From Candidatus Binatia bacterium (GTDB lineage Bacteria > Desulfobacterota > Binatia > Bin18), in the NCBI GenBank assembly GCA_022826945.1, contig JAJDTY010000083.1:1-38989 (forward strand): a stretch of 38,989 nt of DNA. Direction: 5' to 3'. The notes beneath the pieces are model-generated. The model did not search any database. It was not told the DNA's origin and saw only the letters and a list, made by a program, of their open reading frames with translations. Positions 8,868 to 17,277 of this stretch are shown here, piece by piece. A program made the translations under genes and the position numbers. Each line of letters begins with the position of its first letter. The stretch's first letter is position 1.

Positions 8868-9839
8868 ATGGAAATTCTTGCAGAGGGACAAGGCGCATAC
8901 TTGCCACCTGATCCCGATGGATTCCGCGCCTGGGTGAGAGACAACAAGCCGCGGACGCTCGTGCATAAAATGATGAACGAGCACGAAGCCATTGAGAAGT
9001 TTGTCTCTGACGGGGACTATGTGGCGTATGACTGCAACTACTTCCAGCGTGGCCCGAGTTCTCTGATCCGTGAGGTCATTCGCCAGAAGAAAAAGGACCT
9101 GTGGGTCTGTGGGAAATTCACCTATGTTGCCCTCGCGTTGCTTGTCGAAGGGGGCTGTGCCACTAAGGCGGATATTGGGTTTGTGGGTTTTGGTCCGTGG
9201 TTGTCCAAGGCAGTCGCCGCAGGTCGCCTCCAGACCTACGAGTACTCAAATGTGGTGATGACCTATCGGCTGCAGGCAGGCGCGCAGGGGTTACCGTTTA
9301 TTGGCGTACGGTCGTTTGGTGGGACCGCTGGCTTTCCCCAATCCGGGGCCAAATTGGTCAAAGACCCGTTTTCGGGCAAGCCGGTTGTCCTGCTGCCGGC
9401 GCTGAACCCGGATGTTTCGATCATCCATGTGCACCAGGCTGACGTGTACGGTAATGCCCGTGTCTTTGGCACCGGGATTTCCCATGTTGATTGTGCCCTG
9501 GCGTCCAAAAGGGTCATTGTGTCCGCCGAAGAAATCATCGAAACGGATGAATTTCGACGCGACCCGGCCCGGACATCCATCCCCCATTTTACGGTCGATG
9601 CGGTCGTTCATGCGCCTTTCGGCGCCTATCCGGGAACGGTCCAGGGACGCTATGCCTCAGATGTCCAGCACGTGGTCGAGTGTTTCGGCGGGACCATGCG
9701 CGGCGACCTGCAACCCTACCTTGAAAAATGGGTGTATAGTGTCGATTCGCACGATGAGATGTTGGAAAAGCGTGTGGGGTGGAAAAAACTCCAAGAATTA
9801 CAACGGCGCGAAACCATTCGGGAGGGATACTCGATATGA
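8868..9839 (+). CDS. CoA transferase subunit alpha (glutaconate CoA-transferase A-like)
   Basis: A 323-aa family I CoA transferase subunit of the GctA type: an N-terminal segment KMMNEHEAIEKFVSDGDYVA, GFGPW, PFIGVRSFGG, a PVVLLPALNPDVSIIHVHQAD strand typical of the fold, and a C-terminal helical tail. With the beta subunit it would move CoA between an acyl-CoA and a free acid. I chose ATG at 8868; a GAGGAG lies 10 nt upstream. The frame also has GTG/TTG starts upstream that add little. It overlaps the beta subunit by 4 nt (ATGA), a sign of coupled translation of a 1:1 complex. The substrate is unknown; no other acyl-CoA genes are adjacent. Confidence 0.87.
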   Translation: MEILAEGQGAYLPPDPDGFRAWVRDNKPRTLVHKMMNEHEAIEKFVSDGDYVAYDCNYFQRGPSSLIREVIRQKKKDLWVCGKFTYVALALLVEGGCATKADIGFVGFGPWLSKAVAAGRLQTYEYSNVVMTYRLQAGAQGLPFIGVRSFGGTAGFPQSGAKLVKDPFSGKPVVLLPALNPDVSIIHVHQADVYGNARVFGTGISHVDCALASKRVIVSAEEIIETDEFRRDPARTSIPHFTVDAVVHAPFGAYPGTVQGRYASDVQHVVECFGGTMRGDLQPYLEKWVYSVDSHDEMLEKRVGWKKLQELQRRETIREGYSI

Positions 9840-10687
9840 CACCGGCCACACATTTTGCGGAACGAGAACACTTGATCTGTACCGTCTCACGGGTCATTGA
9901 GGAAGAAAAAAGCTACTGGGTCGGTGGCGGCGGAGAGCCCTTATACAGCATTTTGCTGGCCCAGCGACTGTACGCCTCAGGCGTCCAATACATGACCGAG
10001 GATGGCGTGATTGCCCCGCAATCCATGATGCCCTGGGACCCCCTGATGACCATGGTGGCTTCACGGGCCGGCTATCGCGCCCTCCAGTGGGGGACCATGA
10101 ATACAGCGGGCAATTTTGCCCAACTCGGCTATGTCGATGTGGGTATCCTCAACACCCTCCAGGTCGACCGCTACGGCAATATCAATTCGACCGTACTGGG
10201 GGAGTACGAAGGCGGCCAAGGCCGGCGTTTTGGCGGCCCGGGTGGCGCTGATACTATTGCCGCTCAGTGCTGGCGTACGATTCTGATGACCGACCAACAA
10301 AAGCGGAAGTTCCCAGAACGGGTGGACTTTATTTCATCACCGGGCTTTCTCGACGGACCAGGAGCGCGCGAGGCCAACGGCTTACCCCCCGGCACCGGTC
10401 CGTGGCGGGTGTTCACCCCGTGGGCGATGTTCGGCTATGAAGAAAAGTCGTGTGAGCTGATGCTTATGGCGATTTCGCCGTTTGTCACGGTTGATATGGT
10501 TCTGGCCGAGATGTCCTTTGAGCCGAAAATCGCCCCGACCATTGAAACGCTTGATCCGCCTATGGAAGAAGAGTTGGAGATCATCCGCACTCAGCTTGAT
10601 ACGGATGGGCAAACAACGGGCCGCGGACAGTGGATCGAAAAACGGGACGGCAAGTACGTGTTTGCCGAAACGCAGGGCCGCGAATAA
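9836..10687 (+). CDS. CoA transferase subunit beta (glutaconate CoA-transferase B-like)
   Basis: A 283-aa partner of the preceding subunit. It has VGGGGEPLYSILLAQRL near the N terminus and YMTEDG (Glu55) where family I enzymes carry the glutamate that forms the glutamyl-CoA intermediate. Further on are LGYVDVGILNTLQVDRYGNINST and GGPGGADTIAA, both typical of the GctB/ketoacid CoA transferase fold. I chose the ATG at 9836, which overlaps the alpha-subunit stop; the open frame starts at 9779 inside the alpha gene but that part is out-of-family sequence. The C-terminal region contains a short acidic tail. Catalytic competence is likely; the substrate pair is not assignable. Confidence 0.87.
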   Translation: MTPATHFAEREHLICTVSRVIEEEKSYWVGGGGEPLYSILLAQRLYASGVQYMTEDGVIAPQSMMPWDPLMTMVASRAGYRALQWGTMNTAGNFAQLGYVDVGILNTLQVDRYGNINSTVLGEYEGGQGRRFGGPGGADTIAAQCWRTILMTDQQKRKFPERVDFISSPGFLDGPGAREANGLPPGTGPWRVFTPWAMFGYEEKSCELMLMAISPFVTVDMVLAEMSFEPKIAPTIETLDPPMEEELEIIRTQLDTDGQTTGRGQWIEKRDGKYVFAETQGRE

Positions 10688-10737
10688 GAGGATTCAAAGT
10701 CTTTGAGTCTGTTTTTTGATGGCATCAGGGCGGCGTT

Positions 10738-11229
10738 TTATTCCGTGTCGCCCCGTATATGATCGACGCTCTGTCCTGTTTCTTCAGCCCACTGTCGAGC
10801 AACTGTTTCTAGCCTCGTTGCATGGGCACTCGTCAGATCGTGGACAAAGCGCTCTACCTTCCTATGCCGCCAGATGGGTAGTCTTTTATGCTCCGGCATT
10901 GACTCAAAAGGAAAAAATATCTCACGGTACAGGGCGATTGTGATTTCACGGGTTTGTTTTTTGTCGATATTCTCCCAGCACCACCGGAAAAACTCCTGGA
11001 TCTGAACGACAACGAGGCTGAAGAAGAAAGTTTCTAGCCATTCTTTGGACGATATCTTCTTTGGCTGTCTCCGGGCCAGCTCGCTTTTCTCTGCTGTCTT
11101 TTTGATGGCTCTTGATTTTTTCTTTGCGACCGATTTCTTTACGGCCCGTTTTGTCTGTGGCTGCCCCACCTTTTTTTTCAGTCGTACAGTTGTTTTCTGC
11201 TCCTTTTGCGCCTTCTTCGCCATTCCCAT
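10738..11229 (-). CDS. Hypothetical protein with Lys-rich basic N terminus
   Basis: A 163-aa protein that I do not recognise. Residues 1-60 are a low-complexity basic tail with KKxxA-type repeats (KRAVKKSVAKKKSRAIKKTAEK) like histone H1/AlgP tails. Residues 62-163 look globular and helical, with aromatic residues (WLETFFFSLVVVQIQEFFRWCWENI) and an acidic C terminus. The basic tail suggests nucleic acid or polyanion contact. The start is ATG at 11229 or 11223; no strong ribosome site is seen. It stands alone, convergent with the CoA transferase genes 50 nt away. The AT-rich 5' flank holds two TTTACAAT direct repeats. Confidence 0.6.
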   Translation of the reverse strand: MGMAKKAQKEQKTTVRLKKKVGQPQTKRAVKKSVAKKKSRAIKKTAEKSELARRQPKKISSKEWLETFFFSLVVVQIQEFFRWCWENIDKKQTREITIALYREIFFPFESMPEHKRLPIWRHRKVERFVHDLTSAHATRLETVARQWAEETGQSVDHIRGDTE

Positions 11230-11360
11230 ATCATACCAAGACTTCCCCTTGCGTCCATCGCTTTCTGGAATGGACTGCTAAATTTTCATTTCTCCGTTGA
11301 TCTATTTTGGAATAAAAGTCTTTTACAATAGGCATTTAAACGATTTACAATGAGAGGTCT

Positions 11361-11429
11361 GCTTCCAGAAAAGCCGTGTTCTCTACGGTAACGAAGTCGT
11401 GTGGGCGAGGTTGCCTTGCCTCTGGAAGC
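11361..11429. ncRNA. Candidate structured RNA or folded element in an intergenic gap
   Basis: In the 248-nt gap between two minus-strand genes, a 9-bp outer stem (GCTTCCAGA at 11361-11369 with TCTGGAAGC at 11421-11429) encloses three hairpins: GCCGT/ACGGT around a 7-nt loop (11373-11389), a weak ACG/CGT stem (11391-11400), and a 7-bp stem with one G-T pair and a 3-nt loop (11404-11420) that abuts the outer stem. The layout is cloverleaf-like, but no T-loop, anticodon arm or CCA end fits a tRNA. Strand is unknown. It could be a small RNA, a leader structure or a folded mobile repeat. Confidence 0.33.
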
Positions 11430-11477
11430 GGCGATTATAGACTAGCTGCCCCCAGATGAAGCAGAAGGAGTTTTCAC

Positions 11478-12512
11478 TTATCGGGGGCTTGGGGCTAACA
11501 GACCGCAGGCTTCGGCGATGAGTTCATAGGAGCGTACGCGCTTGGAAAAATCATAACAGATCGTCACAATGCCGAGGTCCGTGGTCTGAAACACCTCGGC
11601 CAAGTGTTCGAGTTGCTCTTTCACCTGTTGTGGGTCTCCGTCAACATTGGAGCGGCGATATTGCTCCAGATAGGCTAATTCGTCAGCGCTATACGGGTAG
11701 GCACGGGCCTCTTCAGGTGTGGGGACCCCCTGTCGGCGACCACGGACAATGTTCAGCCGCACCAGACTTCTGCTTGCCGACAGATAGTGCGCCTCTTCTT
11801 CGGTCTCCGCACATAATGCCTGAACTGTCACATTGACTTTGGGCTCAGCCAGCAACTCTGATGGCCGAAAGTGGCGGCGGTAGCTCTCAACAATAGCCGG
11901 ACCATGCTGGACGCCTATCCCGAAGAAATAGGCATAGCCAAACGGTAGGCCCCGCTCAGCAGCAATGAGGGCCGAGTCGATCCCCGAACCGAGCAACCAG
12001 ACTTCCGGTGTGGTGCCTGCGGTCGGTCCGGCATGTACATCGGCAAAACGATGATCCGGAGGGAGATTATCTGCCAGATAGGCGATCAGGTCGTCGACCT
12101 GTTCGGGGTAATATCGAATATCGCGGGGTTGACCAGGGTAGGAGAGCGCAACCGCAGTCTGTTGATCGCTCCCGGGCGCACGGCCCAGGCCGAGGTCGAT
12201 GCGGCCGGGATAAAAAGATTCAAGGACGCGGAATATCTCGGCAACTTTGAGGGCGCTGTAGTGGGACAGCATTACGCCCCCGCTCCCGACTCGAATATAT
12301 TGCGTCTGGGCGGCAATTTGGCCAATCACGATTTCCGGACTGGTTCCGGCGAAACCGGGTAGATTATGATGCTCGGCCACCCAGAAACGTTCATAGCCGA
12401 ATTTTTCCACCGCCTCAGCCAGAGCAACCGTCTCGCGGAGCGCTTGGGCTGCCGTGCCTCCTTGTCGGACAGGAGACTGATCCGCCACACTCAAATGCAG
12501 TTGTTGCGCCAT
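11478..12512 (-). CDS. LLM-class flavin-dependent oxidoreductase (luciferase-like)
   Basis: A 344-aa TIM-barrel protein of the bacterial luciferase-like family that uses reduced flavin. It begins LHLSVADQSPV, followed by FGYERFWVAEHHNLPGFAGTSPE, IRVGSGGVMLSHYSALKVAE, RIDLGLGRAPG, the standard series for the MsnO8/YhbW-like group. These are usually FMNH2-dependent monooxygenases or reductases of unknown substrate. The ATG at 12512 (GTG at 12515 just before it) is the only start that keeps the first beta strand. No ribosome site is visible because the terminator of the upstream gene ends directly before the start. It may be made by readthrough, or from a leaderless message. Confidence 0.87.
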   Translation of the reverse strand: MAQQLHLSVADQSPVRQGGTAAQALRETVALAEAVEKFGYERFWVAEHHNLPGFAGTSPEIVIGQIAAQTQYIRVGSGGVMLSHYSALKVAEIFRVLESFYPGRIDLGLGRAPGSDQQTAVALSYPGQPRDIRYYPEQVDDLIAYLADNLPPDHRFADVHAGPTAGTTPEVWLLGSGIDSALIAAERGLPFGYAYFFGIGVQHGPAIVESYRRHFRPSELLAEPKVNVTVQALCAETEEEAHYLSASRSLVRLNIVRGRRQGVPTPEEARAYPYSADELAYLEQYRRSNVDGDPQQVKEQLEHLAEVFQTTDLGIVTICYDFSKRVRSYELIAEACGLLAPSPR

Positions 12513-12517
12513 CACTT

Positions 12518-12546
12518 AAAAAAAGGGCAGCCCCATAAGGCTGCCC
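12518..12546 (-). terminator. Rho-independent terminator of the hydrolase gene
   Basis: Read on the minus strand, an 8-bp stem (GGGCAGCC paired with GGCTGCCC, 12525-12532 with 12539-12546) is followed by seven T residues at 12524-12518. It lies 27 nt past the hydrolase stop and its T-tract ends 2-5 nt before the LLM start codon. Confidence 0.85.
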
Positions 12547-12573
12547 CCTGCTGCCTTGTCTGCGAAGGTAGTT

Positions 12574-13458
12574 TTATGTCGTCTGTTCCCTAAAGAACGT
12601 ACCGATCTCTTCAATTGCCTGCTGGCCTTCGGGCAGAATCGGCGCAAACAAATGCCACACGTGCGGCATTTCATCCCAGATTTTCAACGTCACGTTGACA
12701 TCGGCTTTCTGAGCTCGTTCCGTGATTCTTGTGGCGTCGTCCAACAGGGTCTCTGCGTCCCCGACCTGGATCAGCAGTGGTGGGAGACCCGCCAGATTGG
12801 CATGCAGCGGAGCGGCCAGCGGGTCTTTTGGGTCTGCGCCACCCAAATACAGCTTGGCCATATCGAGTAGGCCTTCTTTCTGGACAACCGGATCGACCGC
12901 TGCCCGCGTGGTCATCGACTCTCCCGTGCCTTCCATATCAACCCAGGGTGAAATACCAATGCCCGCGGCAGGCATAGGCTCCCCGGCGTCACGAATAGCG
13001 ATGAGTGCGGCCAGAGCGAGGCCGCCACCAGCCGAGTCGCCTGCAATGGCAATGTTTGAGGCCTGAATCCCTTGTCCGAGCAGCCACCGGTAGGCCGCCA
13101 CCGTATCATCGACCGGAGCGGGGAAGGGGTGCTCGGGAGCCAGACGATAGTTGAGGGAGAGTACGCGTGCGCCCGCGGCCTGCGAGAGACGACCGGTCAT
13201 ATCACGGTGGGAACCGGCGGAGCCCATCACATAGCCACCACCATGGACGTACAAGATGACCTTACCCTGGTCGGCGCCATCGGCATCACTCCATTCAGCA
13301 GACACCCCGCCAGCGTCAACCGAGGTACACGTCACGCCAGCCGGGGCTTGCGCTTCTATCATGATGGCGCGTATATCGTTGATGTCTTTGGCCTCGGCCA
13401 TCTTCGCCCCCATCTCTTTGAACATATCGAGGGTCTGTTGTAGTTGCGGACTTGCCAT
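12574..13458 (-). CDS. Alpha/beta hydrolase, hormone-sensitive-lipase (HSL) family esterase
   Basis: A 294-aa carboxylesterase-like protein. The HSL oxyanion motif HGGG is at residues 72-75, the nucleophile elbow GDSAGG has Ser142, the acid lies in the GDAETLLDD segment (about Asp240), and the catalytic His is His266 in MPHVWH. The set of motifs is complete, so activity on a short-chain ester or lactone is likely. There is no signal peptide, so it is cytoplasmic. The ATG at 13458 follows a near-perfect AAGGAGG ribosome site. It is followed by a strong intrinsic terminator and then the LLM gene. Confidence 0.9.
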   Translation of the reverse strand: MASPQLQQTLDMFKEMGAKMAEAKDINDIRAIMIEAQAPAGVTCTSVDAGGVSAEWSDADGADQGKVILYVHGGGYVMGSAGSHRDMTGRLSQAAGARVLSLNYRLAPEHPFPAPVDDTVAAYRWLLGQGIQASNIAIAGDSAGGGLALAALIAIRDAGEPMPAAGIGISPWVDMEGTGESMTTRAAVDPVVQKEGLLDMAKLYLGGADPKDPLAAPLHANLAGLPPLLIQVGDAETLLDDATRITERAQKADVNVTLKIWDEMPHVWHLFAPILPEGQQAIEEIGTFFREQTT

Positions 13459-13553
13459 AGCGAACCTCCTTTTTACAGATGAATCGTCTTACCATACGAG
13501 AGACGTATAACCGGTATAGCCCCGGCCGGGCATTGTCAACTCAAAACGGGCCG

Positions 13554-13606
13554 AAGAGTAAACGTGTCCTCCAATCGTTCAGACAAAGCTGGACACGTTT
13601 ACTCTT
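13554..13606. repeat. 53-nt inverted-repeat element, copy 1
   Basis: Arms AAGAGTAAACGTGTCC (13554-13569) and its exact reverse complement (13591-13606), 16 bp each, flank a 21-nt centre. A second 53-nt copy lies at 17967-18019 in the opposite orientation. This copy fills the gap between two minus-strand genes and ends inside the stop codon of the zinc-ribbon gene. It could act as a terminator, but it looks like a dispersed miniature element. Confidence 0.85.
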
Positions 13607-13875
13607 TAGGCCACCCAGCCGTACTGAAAGGTATGGATCGTGCCGGGCGGATACCACCACTGGCCGGTCTGACATAAGGGACAGGTCTTTGGCGTGGACC
13701 CCCGTTTATATTCCGGGACACCCGCCATGGCTTGCACTGCGCCTTCAAAGGTCCCATCTCGGGTGACCTTCTTTGTCAGCAAGTAGAGTCCCATGCCACA
13801 ATCAGGACACGACAGAATCGTCCCGGCATTCAAAAACGGGAGCGAGGTAATCTGATCCGGGAAGGGCTGCGGCAT
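13606..13875 (-). CDS. Small zinc-ribbon protein, hypothetical
   Basis: An 89-aa soluble protein with two CxxC knuckles (Cys23/Cys26 in SCPDCG and Cys65/Cys68 in TCPLC), which fits one zinc ribbon with a 38-residue insert. The C terminus is aromatic (GQWWYPPGTIHTFQYGWVA). Function is not recognised. The ATG at 13875 follows GGAGGGGACA, a good ribosome site; the longer frame to 13935 would overlap the upstream gene. It lies 16 nt downstream of the 404-aa gene and is probably co-transcribed. The stop TAA is shared with the end of the inverted-repeat element. Confidence 0.7.
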   Translation of the reverse strand: MPQPFPDQITSLPFLNAGTILSCPDCGMGLYLLTKKVTRDGTFEGAVQAMAGVPEYKRGSTPKTCPLCQTGQWWYPPGTIHTFQYGWVA

Positions 13876-13891
13876 TGTCCCCTCCAAATAC

Positions 13892-15106
13892 TCAGACCCG
13901 CCGTTGGCGCTGGGCCTGCTGCGCCTGAGCTGCAAACTCAGACGGCTTCATAATGAGCGAACTCTTGGCTTCTTCCTGTTGTTGTTGCTTTTCTTCCGTG
14001 TAGTGCAGGCCGATGCTTTGCTGGACCAATCCCTCACAAAAGGGAATGCTGCTGCCACTCGCCCCCTCCTTTTGGAGGGAAAGAGAGACAGCCAGGGCGC
14101 GCTGGGCTGACGCCACACGTTCGGTTGCCGCAAAATACAGCGCCATTTCTTCCAAGCGCCGCGCGTAGACCTGGCCGCTTTCCCCCGAGAATACTTCGGC
14201 AATCGCTTGTTTGATGACATCGTCCACCCGGTCTTTTTGCTGGTGCTGATTCAGCACGATGGGGCTCTCCTGCGCATTGGTGATCTTTTCGACATAGGGC
14301 TTGGCCTGTTCTGCGTCAAACACCCAGCGTTGCATTTCCGGCTCTTCGCCGAGCTGGATGGATGTTGCCAGGAACGTGTCGTCGCCAGCGACAGCCTCAC
14401 GATCCAAACTGTTCGGCAGTGGAACGGCTTGGGGCTCTGCCGGTGTGGTGGACACAAAAGACCGCAACGCCGGATAGGACTCCACTTCTTTTTTGTCTTG
14501 CGCCTCAGCCCGTTCATAGCCTTCCTGCATCAGGAAGTCGCAATACCGCCACGGCACCTGAACCATAGTCACGCCGCGGCGGTCGAGCAAATCCTGAAGC
14601 ACCTGTCGCAGCATCTTGCGCGATATTTCCGTACCTTCAATATAGCGCATGCCTTCGGGTTCGTTGATCAACGAGGACAAGAAATGCAATCCGCCGCCAA
14701 CGCGTGATTTCACTATCCAAACGAGGCGATCACCACGCCCATCCATTGCGGACAGATAGCCCTCCGGTTCAATCGGGGTGAGGATGGACTTGCCCGACCC
14801 CTTTTGCGGTCGGTCGGCCTGTATCCCTTTTTGGGACAGGCGATAGAGGGCACGGCTAATTTCTTTGCGCAAATGCTTATCGGTTGTCTTTTCTTCCCAA
14901 TCCGCCAGGAACTGGGCCGACTCTGCCGTCTGGACCTTGCCCAGTAAGGCGGCCAGGGCTAAGTCAGCGTCCGCATTCTGGCCTATACGGTCATCTAGGC
15001 CGGCAATATCCAGGTCTTGTCCGGCAGCAGGCTGAATTCCCCATTCTTCCAGCGTTTTTTTGCCTCGTGCCAGGCGTGGGTCGCGCTTCGGACTCTTTTT
15101 CGCCAT
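13892..15106 (-). CDS. Hypothetical 404-aa protein
   Basis: I do not recognise this family. The N terminus is basic (MAKKSPKRDPRLARGKK), the rest is soluble and mixed alpha/beta, with DGRGDRLVWIVKSRVGGGLHFLSSLINEPEG in the centre resembling a beta-sheet core, and a Gln-rich coiled C terminus (QQQQEEAKSS and AAQAQQAQRQRR). No signal peptide or TM segment is seen. ATG at 15106 follows GGGGAGGAATAC, a strong ribosome site. It is the first gene of a two-gene unit with the small zinc-ribbon protein and is divergent from the zinc-ribbon/TPR gene, so the 129-nt gap 15107-15235 should contain two promoters. Its product is likely cytoplasmic. Confidence 0.75.
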   Translation of the reverse strand: MAKKSPKRDPRLARGKKTLEEWGIQPAAGQDLDIAGLDDRIGQNADADLALAALLGKVQTAESAQFLADWEEKTTDKHLRKEISRALYRLSQKGIQADRPQKGSGKSILTPIEPEGYLSAMDGRGDRLVWIVKSRVGGGLHFLSSLINEPEGMRYIEGTEISRKMLRQVLQDLLDRRGVTMVQVPWRYCDFLMQEGYERAEAQDKKEVESYPALRSFVSTTPAEPQAVPLPNSLDREAVAGDDTFLATSIQLGEEPEMQRWVFDAEQAKPYVEKITNAQESPIVLNQHQQKDRVDDVIKQAIAEVFSGESGQVYARRLEEMALYFAATERVASAQRALAVSLSLQKEGASGSSIPFCEGLVQQSIGLHYTEEKQQQQEEAKSSLIMKPSEFAAQAQQAQRQRRV

Positions 15107-15235
15107 GTATTCCTCCCCAGGGCTACCCGCAGCTTATCCAGCCAACTCCTTGACTGTCAACGGGATTCGCTTCCTGCCTGGTCTAGCCTGCATAGGGTAT
15201 TGTTGTTAGGTAGGCTACACGGAGGTCGAGACAGG

Positions 15236-16408
15236 ATGGCGACAGCGCGTTTTTGTCCACAATGCGGGACAAAGACTATCCTCAAAGCAAATTTTTGTAC
15301 GAACTGCGGGGAATCTCTCGGCGGCAAGGCCGAAGGGCGGCAGGCCAAGAAATCAGCCTCCCCATCAGCGACGGGCACACCGTGGTTGCCCCTTCCCGGC
15401 CTCATTGTTTTGTCCTGCTATCTCGCCGTTGGCATCGGACTCTGGGTATTTGTCCTTCGGACAGAACCGTTCTCCCCGACCCCCACCCGTTCCACGCAAG
15501 CCAGTACGGGCGGCTCGGCCTTGCCCCAGGATCACCCCCAGGTTTCCTTGCCAGAGGAAGTGACGAGTCGGATTGCGGAACTGGTTGCCCAGGCCAATGC
15601 CGCCCCGCAAGACCCTAATGCGTGGCGAACCTTAGCTGAAGTCCAGTTCCGAGCGTCGCAGTTGGATGCTAGCTATCGCAGCGCGGCCCTGGCCTCCTAT
15701 CGCAAGCTGTTTGAGCTTGCACCGAACGATCTGGATGCGCTACGCGGCTTGGGGAATGTCTACTACGACCTTGAGGAACATCACAAGTCGATCGAGTATT
15801 ATCAGCGCTACTTGGCGCTGGACCCGGATAATGCCAGTGTGACGACCGACCTCGGGACCATGTACCTCTATACCGGTCAGGTCGACCGAGCCATCGCTTC
15901 ATACCAATCCGTCCTGGCTAAGCAGCCCGGCTTCTTTCAGGCCCATTTTAACCTGGGCGTTGCCTATCAGGAGAAGGGTCTGCCCGAACAAGCGGCCGCC
16001 TCATTACAGCAGGCTAAGAGTCTGACGGATAACACCACCGTCCAGGACCGCATCGACCAACTCTTGGCACAATTCTCGAACGGGACGGCCCCATCCCAAA
16101 CCGGGTCAACAACAAGCCCCTCAACGTCACCATTTCAGCAAGCCGTGGAAGCGCTCTTTCGTGCACATGAAATGATGGCGCCCAAAATCGTCCGCATCGA
16201 ATGGCCGTCGCAAACCCAGGCCAGGGTCTTCTTTCGCAATTTCCCCATGGCTGGTATGCCTCAGACTGTCCGGGATAATTTCAGAGACAAACTCCAGGGC
16301 CAGCTTATCGACGCCGGGCAAAAGACCGGCGTTAGTGGCTTGGCGACCATCGAGCTGATCGATATTGATACCCAGCAAGTTATGGAGACCCTCACGACCA
16401 CTTCATAA
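15236..16408 (+). CDS. Zinc-ribbon, single-TM, TPR-repeat protein
   Basis: A 390-aa protein with an N-terminal zinc ribbon (Cys7, Cys10, Cys21, Cys24 in FCPQCG and FCTNCG), one TM segment at about residues 52-72, a Ser/Thr/Pro-rich linker and several TPR repeats at about 115-290, with typical units such as [23 protein letters not shown] and [33 protein letters not shown]-terminal globular part follows a second Ser/Thr-rich linker. The ribbon should be cytoplasmic and the TPRs periplasmic. It is probably a scaffold for a membrane complex; partners are unknown. I chose ATG at 15236 after GGAGG; the frame extends upstream but into the divergent gene. The stop overlaps a sequence resembling one arm of the 53-nt repeat. 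Confidence 0.8.
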   Translation: MATARFCPQCGTKTILKANFCTNCGESLGGKAEGRQAKKSASPSATGTPWLPLPGLIVLSCYLAVGIGLWVFVLRTEPFSPTPTRSTQASTGGSALPQDHPQVSLPEEVTSRIAELVAQANAAPQDPNAWRTLAEVQFRASQLDASYRSAALASYRKLFELAPNDLDALRGLGNVYYDLEEHHKSIEYYQRYLALDPDNASVTTDLGTMYLYTGQVDRAIASYQSVLAKQPGFFQAHFNLGVAYQEKGLPEQAAASLQQAKSLTDNTTVQDRIDQLLAQFSNGTAPSQTGSTTSPSTSPFQQAVEALFRAHEMMAPKIVRIEWPSQTQARVFFRNFPMAGMPQTVRDNFRDKLQGQLIDAGQKTGVSGLATIELIDIDTQQVMETLTTTS

Positions 16409-16427
16409 GAGTAAACGAGTCACGATT

Positions 16428-17255
16428 ATGAGCGAAGATGCTACTCCGAATGGTGCTGTTCCGTTTTATTTACCCATCGGCGATGAGGTCGAGATTTTTC
16501 GGGCCGCCTATGAGTGCCGCCTGCCTGTGCTGCTGAAAGGCCCAACCGGTTGCGGCAAGACCCGCTTTGTCGAGCATATGGCCCATGTGCTCATGCCGAA
16601 CCACGACCCGGAATCCCCGGAAAACATCGTCACGGTCGCCTGTCATGAAGACCTGACGGGGAGTGACCTCGTCGGGCGGTACCTGATTAAGGGCGATGAT
16701 ACCGTCTGGGTGGACGGACCGCTGACCCAGGCAGTCCGCACCGGGGCGATTTGTTATCTGGACGAGATCGTAGAAGCGCGCAAGGATACCATCGTTCTTA
16801 TCCATCCTCTGACCGACCATCGGCGTATTCTGCCGGTTGATAAGCGGGCCGAAATCCTTGAGGCACACGAGAACTTTCTGCTGGTCATCTCGTACAACCC
16901 AGGCTACCAGAGCATTCTTAAAGATCTCAAACACTCAACGCGGCAGCGCTTTGTCACGGTCGAGTTCACCTATCCACCTCGTGATAAGGAAGCTGAGATC
17001 ATTGCCCACGAGAGTGATTTACCACTGGAAACCGCGCTCGACCTCGCCAAGCTGGGCGAAAAGGTCCGCCACCTGAAAGCCAGCGGCCTTGAAGAGGGTG
17101 TCAGCACCCGGTTGCTTATTTATTCCGGCCAGCTCATTCGCCAGGGTGTGACGCCACGTCGCGCGTGTACCGTTGCTGTCTCTCGTTCACTGACGGATGA
17201 TAACGACTCCCAGCGCGCGATTGATGAGGTCATTAACGCGATTTTTCCAGAATAG
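16428..17255 (+). CDS. MoxR-type AAA+ ATPase (CbbQ/NirQ/NorQ-like)
   Basis: A 275-aa AAA+ ATPase with Walker A GPTGCGKT (residues 38-45), Walker B ICYLDE (Asp112, Glu113), sensor-1 Asn157 in ISYNPGY and an arginine-finger segment STRQRF. The flanking pattern ([39 protein letters not shown]-like [11 protein letters not shown]) is that of the CbbQ/NirQ/NorQ branch of MoxR proteins. These act as remodelling chaperones for metal cofactor insertion or enzyme activation, usually with a von Willebrand A-domain partner (CbbO/NorD). No such partner is adjacent, which is unusual. ATG at 16428 is chosen because the similarity begins there. It starts 19 nt after the TPR gene. Confidence 0.88.
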   Translation: MSEDATPNGAVPFYLPIGDEVEIFRAAYECRLPVLLKGPTGCGKTRFVEHMAHVLMPNHDPESPENIVTVACHEDLTGSDLVGRYLIKGDDTVWVDGPLTQAVRTGAICYLDEIVEARKDTIVLIHPLTDHRRILPVDKRAEILEAHENFLLVISYNPGYQSILKDLKHSTRQRFVTVEFTYPPRDKEAEIIAHESDLPLETALDLAKLGEKVRHLKASGLEEGVSTRLLIYSGQLIRQGVTPRRACTVAVSRSLTDDNDSQRAIDEVINAIFPE

Positions 17256-17277
17256 GTTTGCTACCCGACCTGTTGTA

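Noticed and set aside
11361..11429. A tRNA gene, suggested by the cloverleaf-like fold
   Set aside because: No TTCRA T-loop, no anticodon arm of proper size, wrong outer stem length, and no CCA; kept only as a structured element.
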